NCBI RefSeq assembly: GCF_029873215.1 | Contig: NZ_CP123620.1 | Coordinates: 682,001 to 746,000 of the forward strand | Length of the DNA stretch: 64,000 nt | Source: Nocardioides sp. BP30 | Lineage (GTDB): Bacteria > Actinomycetota > Actinomycetes > Propionibacteriales > Nocardioidaceae | Direction of reading: 5' to 3' | In this document: positions 27,287 to 37,244 of the stretch, piece by piece | How positions within the stretch are numbered: the stretch's first letter is position 1 | Layout: each line of letters begins with the position of its first letter | Position numbers and translations under genes: made by a program | The notes under the pieces: model-generated | Databases searched by the model: none | The model's input: the letters and a program-made list of their open reading frames with translations, nothing else | Told to the model about the DNA's origin: nothing

Positions 27287-28132
27287 TCAGGAGAAGACGA
27301 CCGTCCTCGGGCCGATCAGCAGCACCCGGTCCTCGGCGTGCTGGCGCACCGCGCGGGAGAGGACCAGTCGCTCGGTGTCACGGCCCAGCGCGACCAGGGC
27401 GTCCGGCGAGGCGGCGTGGGTCACCCGGGTGACCTCCTGCTCGATGATCGGGCCCTCGTCGAGCGCCGCGGTGACGTAGTGCGCGGTGGCGCCGATCAGC
27501 TTCACGCCGCGCTCGTAGGCCTGGTGGTAGGGCTTCGCGCCCTTGAACCCGGGCAGGAACGAGTGGTGGATGTTGATCACCCGGCCCTCGAGCGCGCGGC
27601 ACAGGTCGTCGGAGAGCACCTGCATGTAGCGGGCGAGGACGACGAAGTCCACGTCGTACTCCGCGACCAGGGCGAGCAGTGCCGCCTCAGCGTCCGCCTT
27701 GGTCTCCCGGGTCACCGGCAGGTGCACGAACCGGATGCCGTGGTGCTCGACGAGCGGCTGCAGGTCGGGATGGTTGCTGACCACCAGCGGGATGTCCACC
27801 GGCAGCTCGCCGGTCTCGTGGCGGTACAGCAGGTCGACGAGGCAGTGGTCGAACCGGGAGACCATCACCAGCATCCGGCGGTGCAGCGACTCGGGGCGCA
27901 CCGTCAGCGTCGGCTCGAACGGAGCGAGCGTCGCCAGGAGGTGTGCCTCGATCTCCGCGACCGACTCGAGGGGTGAGTCGAACTCCGTACGCATGCAGAA
28001 GGTGCCGGAGTCGGGATCGGAGAACTGCTGGTTGTCGACGATGTTGCCCGAGGCGTTGACGACGCCCTCGGCGAACGCCCGGATGATGCCCGGCTGGTCG
28101 GGGCAGCGCAGGGTCATCACATAGCGCTTCAT
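27287..28132 (-). CDS. purU: Formyltetrahydrofolate deformylase
   Basis: 281 aa; hydrolyses 10-formyl-THF to formate and THF. N-terminal ACT domain (residues 1-80, TLRCPDQPGIIRAFAEG) and formyltransferase domain with NIHHSFLPGFKGAKPYHQAY (about 224-243; catalytic Asn/His and HxSxLP motif) and AHYVTAALDEGPII. Start ATG 28132 gives MKRYVMTLRC, the family length. Formate released here could link to the FNT channel at 36300 only by speculation. Confidence 0.95.
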   Translation of the reverse strand: MKRYVMTLRCPDQPGIIRAFAEGVVNASGNIVDNQQFSDPDSGTFCMRTEFDSPLESVAEIEAHLLATLAPFEPTLTVRPESLHRRMLVMVSRFDHCLVDLLYRHETGELPVDIPLVVSNHPDLQPLVEHHGIRFVHLPVTRETKADAEAALLALVAEYDVDFVVLARYMQVLSDDLCRALEGRVINIHHSFLPGFKGAKPYHQAYERGVKLIGATAHYVTAALDEGPIIEQEVTRVTHAASPDALVALGRDTERLVLSRAVRQHAEDRVLLIGPRTVVFS

Positions 28133-28231
28133 AGGCAGAAGGATGGTGGCCGGTGCGGGCCTTTGCCAATCGGCCCCCGGCCGCGTCCCGGCGGGCGCCG
28201 ATCTGGCACGATCGGCGCATGGGTGCCGCCG

Positions 28232-28831
28232 ATGCATGATCAGCCGGTGCGACTGGCGATCGTGAGTCGCCAGGAGGTGGTCGCCCGTGGCCTGACGGCC
28301 ATGCTCGCGGACTATCCCGATCGTGTCATCGTCACGGCTCTGCCGAGCGTGCGGACCGCCGCGGCCGGGGTCGAGGTGGTGCTCTACGACACCTACGGGT
28401 TGCACGAGACCGACGGTGCCGACCTGGACCACCTGATCCACCACACCAACGCCGAAGTGGTCGTCTTCAGTCGCGACATGCGCCCGGACCTGCGCGCGCG
28501 GGCCCTCGCCAAGGGCGCACGGGCCTGGGTGTCGATGTCGATCCGCGCCAAGGAGCTCGTCGAGGCCATCGAGCTGGCAGCGGCCGGTGAGCCGTTGCCG
28601 GCCCAGGAGGAGCGGCTGGGGACAGCGGCGGGACTCTCTCCGCGAGAGGTCGAGACCATCGCGCTGATCGCCCAGGGTCTCTCCAACCAGGAGGTCGCCG
28701 AGCGGTTGCACCTGAGCACCAACACGCTCAAGAGCCACATCCGCCAGGCCTATCGCAAGATCGGTGCGACCTCGCGCGCCCAAGCGGTGGCGTGGGCGCT
28801 GCAGCACGGGTTCGCCCCGCCCGACCGCTGA
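28232..28831 (+). CDS. LuxR-type response regulator with atypical receiver
   Basis: 199 aa from ATG 28232 (GTG 28223 is an alternative three codons upstream). Receiver-like fold at 1-115, but the usual acidic pocket is poorly preserved; VVLYDTYGL may carry the phospho-acceptor equivalent. C-terminal LuxR HTH at about 128-190 (LSPREVETIALIAQGLSNQE ... TLKSHIRQAYRKIG). Divergent from purU; no cognate kinase nearby. Confidence 0.85.
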   Translation: MHDQPVRLAIVSRQEVVARGLTAMLADYPDRVIVTALPSVRTAAAGVEVVLYDTYGLHETDGADLDHLIHHTNAEVVVFSRDMRPDLRARALAKGARAWVSMSIRAKELVEAIELAAAGEPLPAQEERLGTAAGLSPREVETIALIAQGLSNQEVAERLHLSTNTLKSHIRQAYRKIGATSRAQAVAWALQHGFAPPDR

Positions 28832-28934
28832 CCCGCGCGACGGGAGAACGAGCACCGCGAATGCCGATGGGGGCGCGGTGGTACCGGAGGTCGACGTCCG
28901 AGCGCTGGTGGGTTCCGGAAGGGAGCCTCAATCT

Positions 28935-28948
28935 CACCCCTAGGGGTG
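28935..28948. promoter_or_regulatory. Perfect palindrome CACCCCTAGGGGTG upstream of sigma factor
   Basis: 14-bp perfect palindrome, 85 nt before the sigma-factor ATG and about 100 nt after the LuxR-type gene. Could be an operator or part of the promoter; no match to a known box is claimed. Confidence 0.35.
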
Positions 28949-29032
28949 TACTCGGGGCTAGTCCCTCACCCCAGCGGGCGAAATTGTCGGTCCACCTGTT
29001 ACGCCCGGAGAGGCCGCGGGGACGGTGGGAAC

Positions 29033-29821
29033 ATGACCACGAACGCCACGCTTCTGCAGGATCTGCCGCGCGAGACTCGGCGGCGTGAGACCACGCGACT
29101 CCTCACCGAGGCGGCCGCGACCACCGGGGCTGAGCGCGCGGCCATCCTCGACGAGGTGATCATCATCAACACCTCGGTCGCCCGCGCCATCGCCTCCCGC
29201 TACGCCAATCGAGGCATCGCCCTGGAGGACCTCGAGCAGGTCGCCTACGTCGCCCTCGTCCGTGCGGCCCACAAGTTCGACGGCCGTCTCGCCGAGGACT
29301 TCCTCGTCTACGCGGTGCCGACCATCCGTGGCGAGGTCAAGCGCTACTTCCGTGACCACGGCTGGACCGTACGGCCCCCGCGTCGCGTCCAGGAGCTGCA
29401 GGCCGACGTGATGCGGATGAGCGAGGAGACCACCGACGCCGCCGAGCTGGCCCGGACGCTGGGCGTGAGTGAGGCGGAGGTGCAGGAGGCTCAGATGCTC
29501 AAGGGCTGCTTCTCGCCGCTCTCCCTCGACGCCCCGGTCAACACCGAGTCCGACGCCGCCTCGCTCGGCGAGCTGCTGGCGGGCGAGGACCCGGAGCGTT
29601 CGGCCTCCGAGGCTCGCCTCATGTTGGCGCCGGCGCTGCACGCGCTCACCGACCGCGAGCGGCTCATCGTCCGTCTCCGCTTCGTCGAGGACCTCACCCA
29701 GGAGGAGATCGGCGAGCGGATCGGTGTCACCCAGATGCAGGTCTCGCGCCTGCTCAAGAAGGTGATGGCGAAGCTGCGCGAGCAGATGGGCGTCGACCAG
29801 GAGCTCGCGGCCTCCGCCTGA
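29033..29821 (+). CDS. SigB/SigF-type RNA polymerase sigma factor
   Basis: 262 aa group 3 sigma factor. Region 2: DEVIIINTSVARAIASRYAN ... IALEDLEQVAYVALVRAAHKFD (about 43-87). Region 3: DHGWTVRPPRRVQELQ. Region 4: LTDRERLIVRLRFVEDLTQEEIGERIGVTQMQVSRLLKKV with HTH (about 206-250). Start ATG 29033; an in-frame start at 28946 has no support. No RsbV/RsbW genes flank it, so its anti-sigma factor lies elsewhere; the BldG-like protein at 12856 is a candidate partner regulator by family only. Confidence 0.93.
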   Translation: MTTNATLLQDLPRETRRRETTRLLTEAAATTGAERAAILDEVIIINTSVARAIASRYANRGIALEDLEQVAYVALVRAAHKFDGRLAEDFLVYAVPTIRGEVKRYFRDHGWTVRPPRRVQELQADVMRMSEETTDAAELARTLGVSEAEVQEAQMLKGCFSPLSLDAPVNTESDAASLGELLAGEDPERSASEARLMLAPALHALTDRERLIVRLRFVEDLTQEEIGERIGVTQMQVSRLLKKVMAKLREQMGVDQELAASA

Positions 29822-29867
29822 GCCACCGCCTGATCGACCGCCTCATCTCGCGCTGATCTCCGGCTCC

Positions 29868-29900
29868 GAAGAAACCCGGGCGAACCGCCCGGGTTTCTTC
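29868..29900 (+). terminator. Intrinsic terminator after sigma factor gene
   Basis: Perfect 14-bp stem GAAGAAACCCGGGC / GCCCGGGTTTCTTC with a GAACC loop, ending in TTTCTTC, about 45 nt after the sigma-factor stop. Confidence 0.88.
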
Positions 29901-29904
29901 ATGC

Positions 29905-29934
29905 TTGGGTTTAAGCGGATAAAGTCACTAGACT
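29905..29934 (+). promoter_or_regulatory. Promoter for leaderless FAD/NAD(P) gene
   Basis: TTGGGT (29905-29910), 18-nt spacer, TAGACT (29929-29934), then exactly 7 nt to GTG 29942. Local sequence is AT-rich. Predicts transcription from the start codon itself. Confidence 0.6.
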
Positions 29935-29941
29935 TAGGCCT

Positions 29942-31324
29942 GTGACTGTCGCAGCCGAGCTCCGTCCCGCGTCCGCCGCCGTCGCCGACCGGGTGGTGAT
30001 CATCGGCGGTGGAGCCAGCGGGACCCTCACCGCGCTCAACCTCCTGCGCACCGACGCGCGTGTCCACGTCACCGTCTTCGAGCCCACCGGTCGCCTCGGC
30101 TCCGGGGTCGCCTACGGCACCACCGACCCGCGCCACCTGCTCAACGTCCGCGCGGGCAACATGAGCGCCTTCCCGCAGGAGCCGGGCGACCTGCTGGCCT
30201 GGGCCGAGCAGACCGGGCGCGAGCTGAGCGCGACGGACTTCCTGCCCCGCAAGGAGTACGGCGAGTACCTGCGCGACCGGCTCGCCGAGGCCGCCGGTCA
30301 CCGGCTCCGGGTGATCGCCGAGCGGGTCGAGGACATCAGCGTCGTGCCGGACGGCTACGAGGTGCGGGGGCACGACGGCACCGCCGTGGTGGCGCCGTCG
30401 GTCGTGCTGGCCCACGGCAACGAGGCGCCGCGCCGGCTCGCCGTCGACGGTCAGCCGCTGCCGCGAGCATCCTGGCACGTCGACAACCCCTGGCAGCTCT
30501 CCTGGATCGAGGCGCTGGCTCCCGACGCGACCGTCGTGGTCGTCGGCACCGGTCTGACCGCCATCGACACCGCCATCAGCGTGCTGGACGGCGCGCCGGG
30601 GCGCAGCGTGGTGATGGTGAGCCGGCACGGCCTGCTGCCGCAGGCGCACATCGACTGTCAGTGCGTGGCCTGGGTCAGCCCGCTGCCCGCCGGCCCGCTG
30701 ACCGCCGACCAGCTGGCCGAGCTCTACCGGGAGCAGGTCGCCGCGGCCGCCGAGCACGGCGTCAACTGGCACCACGTGGTGGATGGCTTCCGTGGTCCCA
30801 CCCAGTCGATCTGGGCGCGGCTTCCGCTGGCGGAGCGGGAGCGCTTCCTGGCCGTCTACGCCCGTGCCTGGGAGGTCCGCCGGCACCGGATGGCGCCGCA
30901 GATCGCGGCCCGACTCGACGCGTTCCAGGCCGAGGGCCGGCTGCGCGTCAGCGGCGGTGGGATCGACGGCATCGTCGACGAGGCGCCGCACCCCCTGGTG
31001 CGGATCGGCGAGACCGCTGTGCGCGCCCACGCTGTCGTCAACTGCACCGGCCCGCAGACGGACGTCACCCGCAGCGGCAACCCGCTGCTCGACGCACTGC
31101 TGCAGCAGGGCCTGGCGGCACCCGACGAGCTGCGGCTCGGCCTGTCCTGCACGCCGTACGGCGAGCTGCTCGACCCCATGGGTCAGGTGGTCCCGGGCCT
31201 GCTGACCGTTGGGCCGCCGCGCAAGGGCACGCTGTACGAGACCACCGCGATCCCCGAGATCCGGGTGCAGGCGGCCGAGGTCGCCGCCCACCTGCGCGGG
31301 CCGCGCAGCCTCAAGACGGCCTGA
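29942..31324 (+). CDS. FAD/NAD(P)-binding protein (YdhS-like)
   Basis: 460 aa. N-terminal dinucleotide fold VVIIGGGASGTLTALNL (about 19-35), then GSGVAYGTTDPRHLLNVRAGNMSAFP, the signature of PF13454-type FAD/NAD(P) proteins. A second Rossmann motif VVVVGTGLTAIDTAI lies at about 199-213. C-terminal segment NCTGPQTDVTRSGNPLLDAL is family typical. Such proteins are predicted flavin oxidoreductases or hydroxylases; substrate unknown. Convergent with mqo, 4 bp between stops. Confidence 0.88.
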   Translation: MTVAAELRPASAAVADRVVIIGGGASGTLTALNLLRTDARVHVTVFEPTGRLGSGVAYGTTDPRHLLNVRAGNMSAFPQEPGDLLAWAEQTGRELSATDFLPRKEYGEYLRDRLAEAAGHRLRVIAERVEDISVVPDGYEVRGHDGTAVVAPSVVLAHGNEAPRRLAVDGQPLPRASWHVDNPWQLSWIEALAPDATVVVVGTGLTAIDTAISVLDGAPGRSVVMVSRHGLLPQAHIDCQCVAWVSPLPAGPLTADQLAELYREQVAAAAEHGVNWHHVVDGFRGPTQSIWARLPLAERERFLAVYARAWEVRRHRMAPQIAARLDAFQAEGRLRVSGGGIDGIVDEAPHPLVRIGETAVRAHAVVNCTGPQTDVTRSGNPLLDALLQQGLAAPDELRLGLSCTPYGELLDPMGQVVPGLLTVGPPRKGTLYETTAIPEIRVQAAEVAAHLRGPRSLKTA

Positions 31325-31328
31325 GGCG

Positions 31329-32810
31329 TCAGGCGGTCACGCTGCGGGGCGGCGCCACGATGCCCAGCGCGTCAGCGGTCCGGGTCATCGTGGCGAGCGC
31401 CTGGGAGGGGTCGGCGGCCAGCGACGTACCGAAGCTCGGGATCATCGCGGCCAGGGTGGGCTGCCAGCCCTGCCAGCGGTCCGCGAAGCAGCGCTCCAGC
31501 ACCTCCAGCATGATCGGCGTCGCCGTCGAGGCGCCCGGGGAAGCGCCCAGCAGACCGGCGATGCCGTCGGGTGAGGTGATCACCTCGGTGCCGAACTGGA
31601 GCGTGCCGTCGGGCCGGATGACCTGCACGCGCTGACCCGCTGTGATCTTCTCCCAGTCGCCCTGCTTGGCGTCGGGGTAGAAGTCCAGCAGGTCCTTGAA
31701 CTTCTTGCCGGCGCTGGCCAGCACCTGCTGGATCAGGTACATCGTGAGCGGGACGTTGTGGATGGCCGTCTTGAGCATCGGCACCAGGTTGTGCGGCCGG
31801 ATGGAGCGGAACAGGTCGAGCCAGGAGCCCTTCTTGAGGAACTTCGGGCTCCAGCCCGCGTAGGGGCCGAACATCAGGTAGGAGCGGCCGCCGACGACGC
31901 GGGTGTCGAGGTGGGGCACCGACATCGGCGGGGCGCCCACGGCGGCCTTGCCGTAGACCTTCGCCATGTGCCGCTCCACCAGCTCCGGCTTGTCCGTGCG
32001 CAGGAACTCCCCGGAGACGGGGAAGCCGCCGAAGCCCTGGATCTCGCGGATGCGCGACTTCTGCAACAGGGGCAGTGCGCGGCCGCCGGCGCCCACGAAG
32101 ACGAAGTCGGCGGTGTAGTGGAAGCGGCCCTGCCGGTTGCGGCCCTGGACGTGCCAGGTGCCGTCGTTGGTCCGGTGCACGTCACTGACGTCGGCGCCGT
32201 ACTCGACGACGGCGCCCTTGGCCACGAGGTTGTCGGTGAGCGCCTGGGTCAGGGCGCCGTAGTCGACGTCCGTGCCGGCCGGGTGGTACGTCGCAGCGAT
32301 CGGCTCGGTGCCGGTGCGGCCCTCGAGCAGCAGCGGCGCCCACTGCCCGATCTGCGCCGGGTCGTCGCTGTACTGGAGGCCGGTGAACAGCGGGTGGTCC
32401 TTGAGCGCCTCGTAGCGGGCCCGGAGGTAGGCGACGTTGGCCTCGCCCCAGACGAAGCTCATGTGCGGGGTGGTGCGGATGAAGGCCGACGCATCCGGGA
32501 TGCGCCCGTTCTCGACCAGGAAGGCCCACAGCTGGCGCGAGACCTGGAACTGCTCGTTGACCTGGACCGCCTTGGCGATCTCGACCGTGCCGTCGGCCTT
32601 CTGCGGCGTGTAGTTGAGCTCGCACAGCGCGGAGTGACCGGTGCCGGCGTTGTTCCACGGACCGGAGGACTCCTCGGCCAGACCGTCGAGGCGTTCGAGC
32701 ACGCGGATCCGCCAGGTCGGCTCCAGCTCCTGCAGCAGTACGCCGAGGGTCGCCGACATGATGCCGCCACCGATCAGGACGATGTCACGGGTCTCCGCTT
32801 GGATGTCCAC
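31329..32810 (-). CDS. mqo: Malate:quinone oxidoreductase
   Basis: 493 aa from GTG 32810; membrane-associated FAD enzyme oxidising malate to oxaloacetate and reducing quinone (TCA cycle/respiration). FAD site DIVLIGGGIMSATLGVLLQ, then WNNAGTGHSALCELNYTP, FVWGEANVAYLR, and C-terminal GASPGASTATPIMLEVL. An in-frame ATG at 32918 would extend 36 residues and overlap the start codon of the divergent acyl-CoA synthetase by 2 bp; family length (about 490-500) favours the GTG. Ribosome site for the GTG is poor, so start is uncertain. Confidence 0.95.
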   Translation of the reverse strand: MDIQAETRDIVLIGGGIMSATLGVLLQELEPTWRIRVLERLDGLAEESSGPWNNAGTGHSALCELNYTPQKADGTVEIAKAVQVNEQFQVSRQLWAFLVENGRIPDASAFIRTTPHMSFVWGEANVAYLRARYEALKDHPLFTGLQYSDDPAQIGQWAPLLLEGRTGTEPIAATYHPAGTDVDYGALTQALTDNLVAKGAVVEYGADVSDVHRTNDGTWHVQGRNRQGRFHYTADFVFVGAGGRALPLLQKSRIREIQGFGGFPVSGEFLRTDKPELVERHMAKVYGKAAVGAPPMSVPHLDTRVVGGRSYLMFGPYAGWSPKFLKKGSWLDLFRSIRPHNLVPMLKTAIHNVPLTMYLIQQVLASAGKKFKDLLDFYPDAKQGDWEKITAGQRVQVIRPDGTLQFGTEVITSPDGIAGLLGASPGASTATPIMLEVLERCFADRWQGWQPTLAAMIPSFGTSLAADPSQALATMTRTADALGIVAPPRSVTA

Positions 32811-32916
32811 CTCTTCATTATGTGGCTGCCGGCCCTCAAGGCCATTTGCGGGACCCGTTGTGAACGATCCAGAAGCGGTGCTGTGACCAGCATCACCGAT
32901 GGTGTACTGATGGGAC

Positions 32917-34641
32917 ATGGCCAGCACGCCCACAGACCGGTTGCGCGAGGCGCGTGACGAGCTCGTCCGCCTGCGCACGTCCTACGACGAGGCGGTCGCC
33001 TCCTTCAGCTGGCCCGACGTGGGGCCGACGTTCAACTTCGGGCACGACTGGTTCGACCCGTTCGCGCGGGGGAACGATCGGCCCGGCCTGGTGATCGTGG
33101 AGGAGGACGGCTCCCGGGCGGCGTACTCCTTCGACGAGCTCGCCCGTCGCTCGGACCAGGTCGCGGCCCACCTGCGCGGCTCCGGCGTGGAGCCGGGGAT
33201 GAGCGTCGTGCTCATGTTGGGCAACCAGGTCGAGCTGTGGGAGTCCATGCTCGCGATCATCAAGCTCGGAGCAGTGGTGATGCCGACCAGCACTGCCGTC
33301 GGTCCCGCCGAGCTGGTCGACCGGATCGAGCGCGGGCGGGCGGACGCCGTCATCTGCAACGCCGCCGACACCGCGAAGTTCGACCAGGTCCCGGGCCACT
33401 ACCTCAGGGTCTGCGTCGGCGTACCCGAGGCCACGCCGCCGGGCTGGCAGGACTACAGCGTGGCCTACCGCCTGCCCGACGTGCCCGTGGAGCACCCGCT
33501 CAACGGCTCGACCGACCGGATGCTGCTCTACTTCACCAGCGGCACCACGTCCCGACCCAAGCTGGTCGAGCACACCCACCTCTCCTACCCGGTGGGTCAC
33601 CTCTCCACGATGTACTGGCTCGGGCTGCAACCGGGCGACGTCCACCTCAACATCTCCTCGCCCGGCTGGGCGAAGCACGCCTGGTCGAACTTCTTCGCGC
33701 CGTGGCTGGCCGAGGCGACCGTCTTCGTCTACAACTACGCCCGGCTCGACGCGGTGAGGCTGCTGGAGGTGATGGCGGCCGAGCAGGTCACCACCTTCTG
33801 CGCACCGCCGACGGTGTGGCGGATGCTGATCAACGCCGACCTCTCGGGCGGCCGTCCGCCGGCGCTGCGCGAGGCGATCGGTGCCGGTGAGCCGCTGAAC
33901 CCGGAGGTGATCAGCCAGGTCGAGCGGCACTGGGGGCTGACGATCCGCGACGGGTTCGGCCAGACCGAGTGCACCGCCTCGGTGGGCAACACCCCGGGCC
34001 AGCGGGTGCTGCCGGGATCGATGGGCAGGCCGCTGCCGGGAGTGCCGGTGGTGCTGGTCGACCCGCTGACCGACCGGGTCGTCGAGGGTCCCGGCGAAGG
34101 AGAGATCTGCCTGGCCCTGGACGGCCCCGGAGGTCGTCCCCTGACGCTGATGACCGGATACCAGGGCGACCCGGAGCGCGACGAGCTGGCGATGGCCGGC
34201 GGCAACTACCACACCGGCGACGTGGCCAGCAGGGACGAGCACGGCTACATCACCTACATCGGGCGCACCGACGACGTCTTCAAGGCCTCCGACTACAAGG
34301 TCAGCCCGTTCGAGCTGGAGTCGGTGCTGATCGAGCACCCGGCGGTCGCCGAGGCGGCCGTCGTGCCCGCCCCGGACCCGGTCCGGCTCGCCGTCCCCAA
34401 GGCGTACGTCGCCCTGGTGCCCGGTCACGTCGCCGGACCCGAGGTGGCACGCGACATCCTGACCTTCGCCCGGGAGAAGCTGCCGCCGTACCTGCGGGTG
34501 CGCCGGCTGGAGTTCTTCGAGCTGCCGAAGACGATCAGCGGCAAGATCCGCCGGGTGGAGCTGCGCCAGCGCGAGCAGGAGGTGGCCGACGGCCGCCCCG
34601 AGGGGGAGTACCGCGACGACGACTTCGGCCTGCGGGGCTGA
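32917..34641 (+). CDS. Acyl-CoA synthetase (AMP-binding, medium-chain type)
   Basis: 574 aa. Adenylate-forming enzyme activating a carboxylate with ATP to acyl-CoA. P-loop [15 protein letters not shown] (about 206-220), [15 protein letters not shown] (about 346), [23 protein letters not shown], and catalytic Lys in [13 protein letters not shown] near the C-terminus. Pattern resembles acetyl/medium-chain ACS rather than long-chain FadD; substrate unknown. Followed after 5 nt by a second acyl-CoA synthetase, so they are likely co-transcribed. Confidence 0.9.
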   Translation: MASTPTDRLREARDELVRLRTSYDEAVASFSWPDVGPTFNFGHDWFDPFARGNDRPGLVIVEEDGSRAAYSFDELARRSDQVAAHLRGSGVEPGMSVVLMLGNQVELWESMLAIIKLGAVVMPTSTAVGPAELVDRIERGRADAVICNAADTAKFDQVPGHYLRVCVGVPEATPPGWQDYSVAYRLPDVPVEHPLNGSTDRMLLYFTSGTTSRPKLVEHTHLSYPVGHLSTMYWLGLQPGDVHLNISSPGWAKHAWSNFFAPWLAEATVFVYNYARLDAVRLLEVMAAEQVTTFCAPPTVWRMLINADLSGGRPPALREAIGAGEPLNPEVISQVERHWGLTIRDGFGQTECTASVGNTPGQRVLPGSMGRPLPGVPVVLVDPLTDRVVEGPGEGEICLALDGPGGRPLTLMTGYQGDPERDELAMAGGNYHTGDVASRDEHGYITYIGRTDDVFKASDYKVSPFELESVLIEHPAVAEAAVVPAPDPVRLAVPKAYVALVPGHVAGPEVARDILTFAREKLPPYLRVRRLEFFELPKTISGKIRRVELRQREQEVADGRPEGEYRDDDFGLRG

Positions 34642-34646
34642 GGACG

Positions 34647-36293
34647 GTGAGCGCCGCGGAGTCCTACGCGCGCGGTGAGGCGACGCCGGCCCTGCTGGAG
34701 CGGACGATCGGTGCCGACCTGGAGGCCACCGTGGCCCGCAACCCCGACGGCGAGGCGCTGGTCGAGGTGGCGACCGGCCGGCGCTGGACCTGGCGCCAGC
34801 TCGACGATGCCGTCGACGAGGTCGCCCGCGGCCTGATCGCGCTCGGGCTGGCCAAGGGCGACCGGGTCGGCATCTGGGCACCCAACTGCGCGGAGTGGAC
34901 CATCGTGCAGTACGCCACCGCCAAGGCCGGGGTCGTGCTGGTCAACGTCAACCCGGCCTACCGCACCCACGAGCTGGCCTACGTGGTCAACCAGAGCGGG
35001 ATGCGGATGTTGCTCGCCGCCACCTCGTTCAAGACCTCCGACTACCGCGGCATGGTCGAGGAGCTGGTCTCGGGCGGGAGCGAGGTGCCGATGCTCGAGC
35101 GGACGCTCTATCTCGACGGCCCCGACTGGGACGCGCTGGTCGACGCCGGCCGTGCCCTCGCTCCGGACGCGCTCGCCGAGCGGGCGGCCACGCTGCGGCC
35201 CGAGGACGCGATCAACCTCCAGTACACCTCCGGCACGACCGGCTTCCCCAAGGGCGCCACGCTCTCGCACCGCAACATCCTCAACAACGGCTTCATGACC
35301 ACCGAGACGATCCGGCTCACCGCCGCTGACCGGCTCTGCATCCCGGTGCCCTTCTACCACTGCTTCGGGATGGTGATGGCCAATCTCGGCTGCACCAGCC
35401 ACGGCGCCACCATGGTCATCCCCGCCCCCTCCTTCGACCCGGCCGCGACGCTGCAGGCCGTGCAGGACGAGCGCTGCACCGTGCTCTACGGCGTGCCGAC
35501 GATGTTCATCGCGATGCAGGCGCTGCTGCACGCCGAGGGCGCCGGTCCGGCGTACGACGTCAGCAGCCTGCGCAGCGGGATCATGGCCGGCTCGATCTGC
35601 CCGGTCGAGGTGATGAAGCGCTGCGTCAACGACATGCACATGAGCGAGGTGTCGATCGCCTACGGCATGACCGAGACCTCGCCGGTCTCGTGCCAGACCA
35701 GGGTCGAGGACGACCTGGAGCGGCGTACGGCGACGATCGGGCGGGTGCATCCGCACGTCGAGGTGAAGGTGATCGACCCGGTCACCGGACGCACGGTCGA
35801 GCGCGGCGAGCCCGGGGAGCTGTGCACCCGCGGCTATTCGGTGATGCTGGGCTACTGGGACCAGCAGGAGCTGACGGCCGAGGCGATCGACGCCGAAGGC
35901 TGGATGCACACCGGCGACCTGGCGGTGATGCGCGAGGACGGCTACTGCAACATCGTCGGCCGGATCAAGGACATGGTGATCCGCGGGGGCGAGAACATCT
36001 ACCCGCGCGAGATCGAGGAGTTCCTCTACACCCACCCCGACATCGAGGACGTGCAGGTCGTCGGCGTCCCGGACGAGAGGTACGGCGAGGAGCTCTGCGC
36101 CTGGATCAGGCTGCGAGCCGGTGCTCCCCTGATCGACGCCGAGGCGGTGCGGGCGTTCGCGACCGGCCGGCTGGCGGCGTACAAGATCCCGCGCTACGTC
36201 CTGATCGTCGAGGAGTTCCCGATGACGGTGACCGGGAAGGTCCGCAAGGTGGAGATGCGCGAGCGTTCGGCCGAGCTCCTCGGCCTCGCCTGA
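34647..36293 (+). CDS. Fatty-acyl-CoA synthetase (FadD type)
   Basis: 548 aa from GTG 34647. AMP-binding motifs [16 protein letters not shown] (about 192-207), [10 protein letters not shown] (about 337), [38 protein letters not shown] and C-terminal [13 protein letters not shown] with catalytic Lys. [18 protein letters not shown] near 127 is typical of FadD35-like actinobacterial enzymes acting on medium/long chains. Operon with the preceding synthetase; convergent with the FNT channel. Confidence 0.92.
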   Translation: MSAAESYARGEATPALLERTIGADLEATVARNPDGEALVEVATGRRWTWRQLDDAVDEVARGLIALGLAKGDRVGIWAPNCAEWTIVQYATAKAGVVLVNVNPAYRTHELAYVVNQSGMRMLLAATSFKTSDYRGMVEELVSGGSEVPMLERTLYLDGPDWDALVDAGRALAPDALAERAATLRPEDAINLQYTSGTTGFPKGATLSHRNILNNGFMTTETIRLTAADRLCIPVPFYHCFGMVMANLGCTSHGATMVIPAPSFDPAATLQAVQDERCTVLYGVPTMFIAMQALLHAEGAGPAYDVSSLRSGIMAGSICPVEVMKRCVNDMHMSEVSIAYGMTETSPVSCQTRVEDDLERRTATIGRVHPHVEVKVIDPVTGRTVERGEPGELCTRGYSVMLGYWDQQELTAEAIDAEGWMHTGDLAVMREDGYCNIVGRIKDMVIRGGENIYPREIEEFLYTHPDIEDVQVVGVPDERYGEELCAWIRLRAGAPLIDAEAVRAFATGRLAAYKIPRYVLIVEEFPMTVTGKVRKVEMRERSAELLGLA

Positions 36294-36299
36294 CCGGCG

Positions 36300-37142
36300 T
36301 CAGTCGGCGATGGTCTCGCGGATCGGCGCGGCGGGAGCACCAGCCGCCGAGCCGGTGCGGTCGCGCGAGCCGTAGAGGTAGAAGTAGGCGCCGGCGACGA
36401 ACACGCCTGCCCCCACGGCGTTGCCGAGGAACGCGAAGATCAGGTTGAGCACCGTGTCACCCAGGCTCAGGTTCCCGGCGCCGACCATCATCGCGGCCGG
36501 AAGGAAGAACATGTTCGCCACGACGTGGTCGAACCCGAGCGCCACGAAGGCGGTGATCGGCGGGACGATCGCCAGGATCTTGCCGCCCACGGTGACCGCC
36601 GCGAGGGCGCACCACACGGCCAGGCAGACCAGCCAGTTGCAGCCGACCGCACGGACGAACTGCTCCCAGTGGGTCTCGGTGATGCCCTTGCCGCCGGCGA
36701 TCACACCCAGCCGCGTCCAGTTGGCCGTGCCCTTGGCGAACAGGCCGGTCTGGTCGGCGAGGAACCAGGCCACGAACAGGGAGCCGGCGAGGTTGCCGAT
36801 GGCCACCCACAGCCAGTTGAGCGCCAGCCGCGCAGCCGTCACCCGCCCGGCGAGGACCGCCATCGGCACCAGCATCATGTTGCCGGTGAGCAGGTCGGCG
36901 CCACCGATGATGACCAGGATCAGCCCGAGGCTGAAGGTCACCCCGGTCACCAGCGTGATCAGACCGCCCCAGGTCTTCGGGTCCAGGCCGGCCGACACGT
37001 CGGTGGCGAGCAGGGCCCCGAAGGCGATGTAGGCGCCGGCCAGGAAGCCGGCGACGAGCGCCTTGGGCGGGGTGGCGCTGGCCTTGGTCTCGCCGGAGAC
37101 GACGGCCAGGTCGGCCATCTGCTGCGGAGTGTTGAACGACAT
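36300..37142 (-). CDS. Formate/nitrite/hydrosulfide-family channel (FNT)
   Basis: 280-aa pentameric membrane channel family. Six hydrophobic segments (about 30-50, 63-90, 110-130, 165-185, 195-215, 230-255). Signatures GGADLLTGNMM (about 79-89) and VGCNWLVCLAVWCALAA (about 158-174). Family members pass formate, nitrite or HS-. Start ATG 37142. Divergent from the cysteine desulfhydrase gene with a shared 102-bp gap that holds a perfect inverted repeat, which favours an HS- role; formate or nitrite cannot be excluded from sequence. Confidence 0.9.
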   Translation of the reverse strand: MSFNTPQQMADLAVVSGETKASATPPKALVAGFLAGAYIAFGALLATDVSAGLDPKTWGGLITLVTGVTFSLGLILVIIGGADLLTGNMMLVPMAVLAGRVTAARLALNWLWVAIGNLAGSLFVAWFLADQTGLFAKGTANWTRLGVIAGGKGITETHWEQFVRAVGCNWLVCLAVWCALAAVTVGGKILAIVPPITAFVALGFDHVVANMFFLPAAMMVGAGNLSLGDTVLNLIFAFLGNAVGAGVFVAGAYFYLYGSRDRTGSAAGAPAAPIRETIAD

Positions 37143-37163
37143 CGTGGACTCCGATCTGGACCC

Positions 37164-37189
37164 GGGTACGCCGTGGTCGCGGCGTACCC
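37164..37189. promoter_or_regulatory. Perfect inverted repeat between FNT and cds1 genes
   Basis: GGGTACGCCG-N6-CGGCGTACCC, 10-bp arms, 22 nt upstream of the FNT start and 55 nt upstream of cds1. Size suits a dimeric repressor operator, or a hairpin in the FNT leader. Confidence 0.55.
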
Positions 37190-37232
37190 TGCGCGGTTCC
37201 CCGCAGCGGCTGTCGCTAACCCACGGGCCGCC

Positions 37233-37238
37233 TAGGCT
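37233..37238 (+). promoter_or_regulatory. -10 hexamer TAGGCT for leaderless cds1 mRNA
   Basis: TAGGCT ends 6 nt before ATG 37245, with a possible weak -35 TGTCGC at 37211-37216 (16-nt spacer). Confidence 0.5.
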
Positions 37239-37244
37239 GCTGCC

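Noticed and set aside
31329..32918. Longer mqo start at ATG 32918
   Set aside because: Adds 36 non-conserved residues and overlaps the divergent start codon; kept only as an alternative to GTG 32810.
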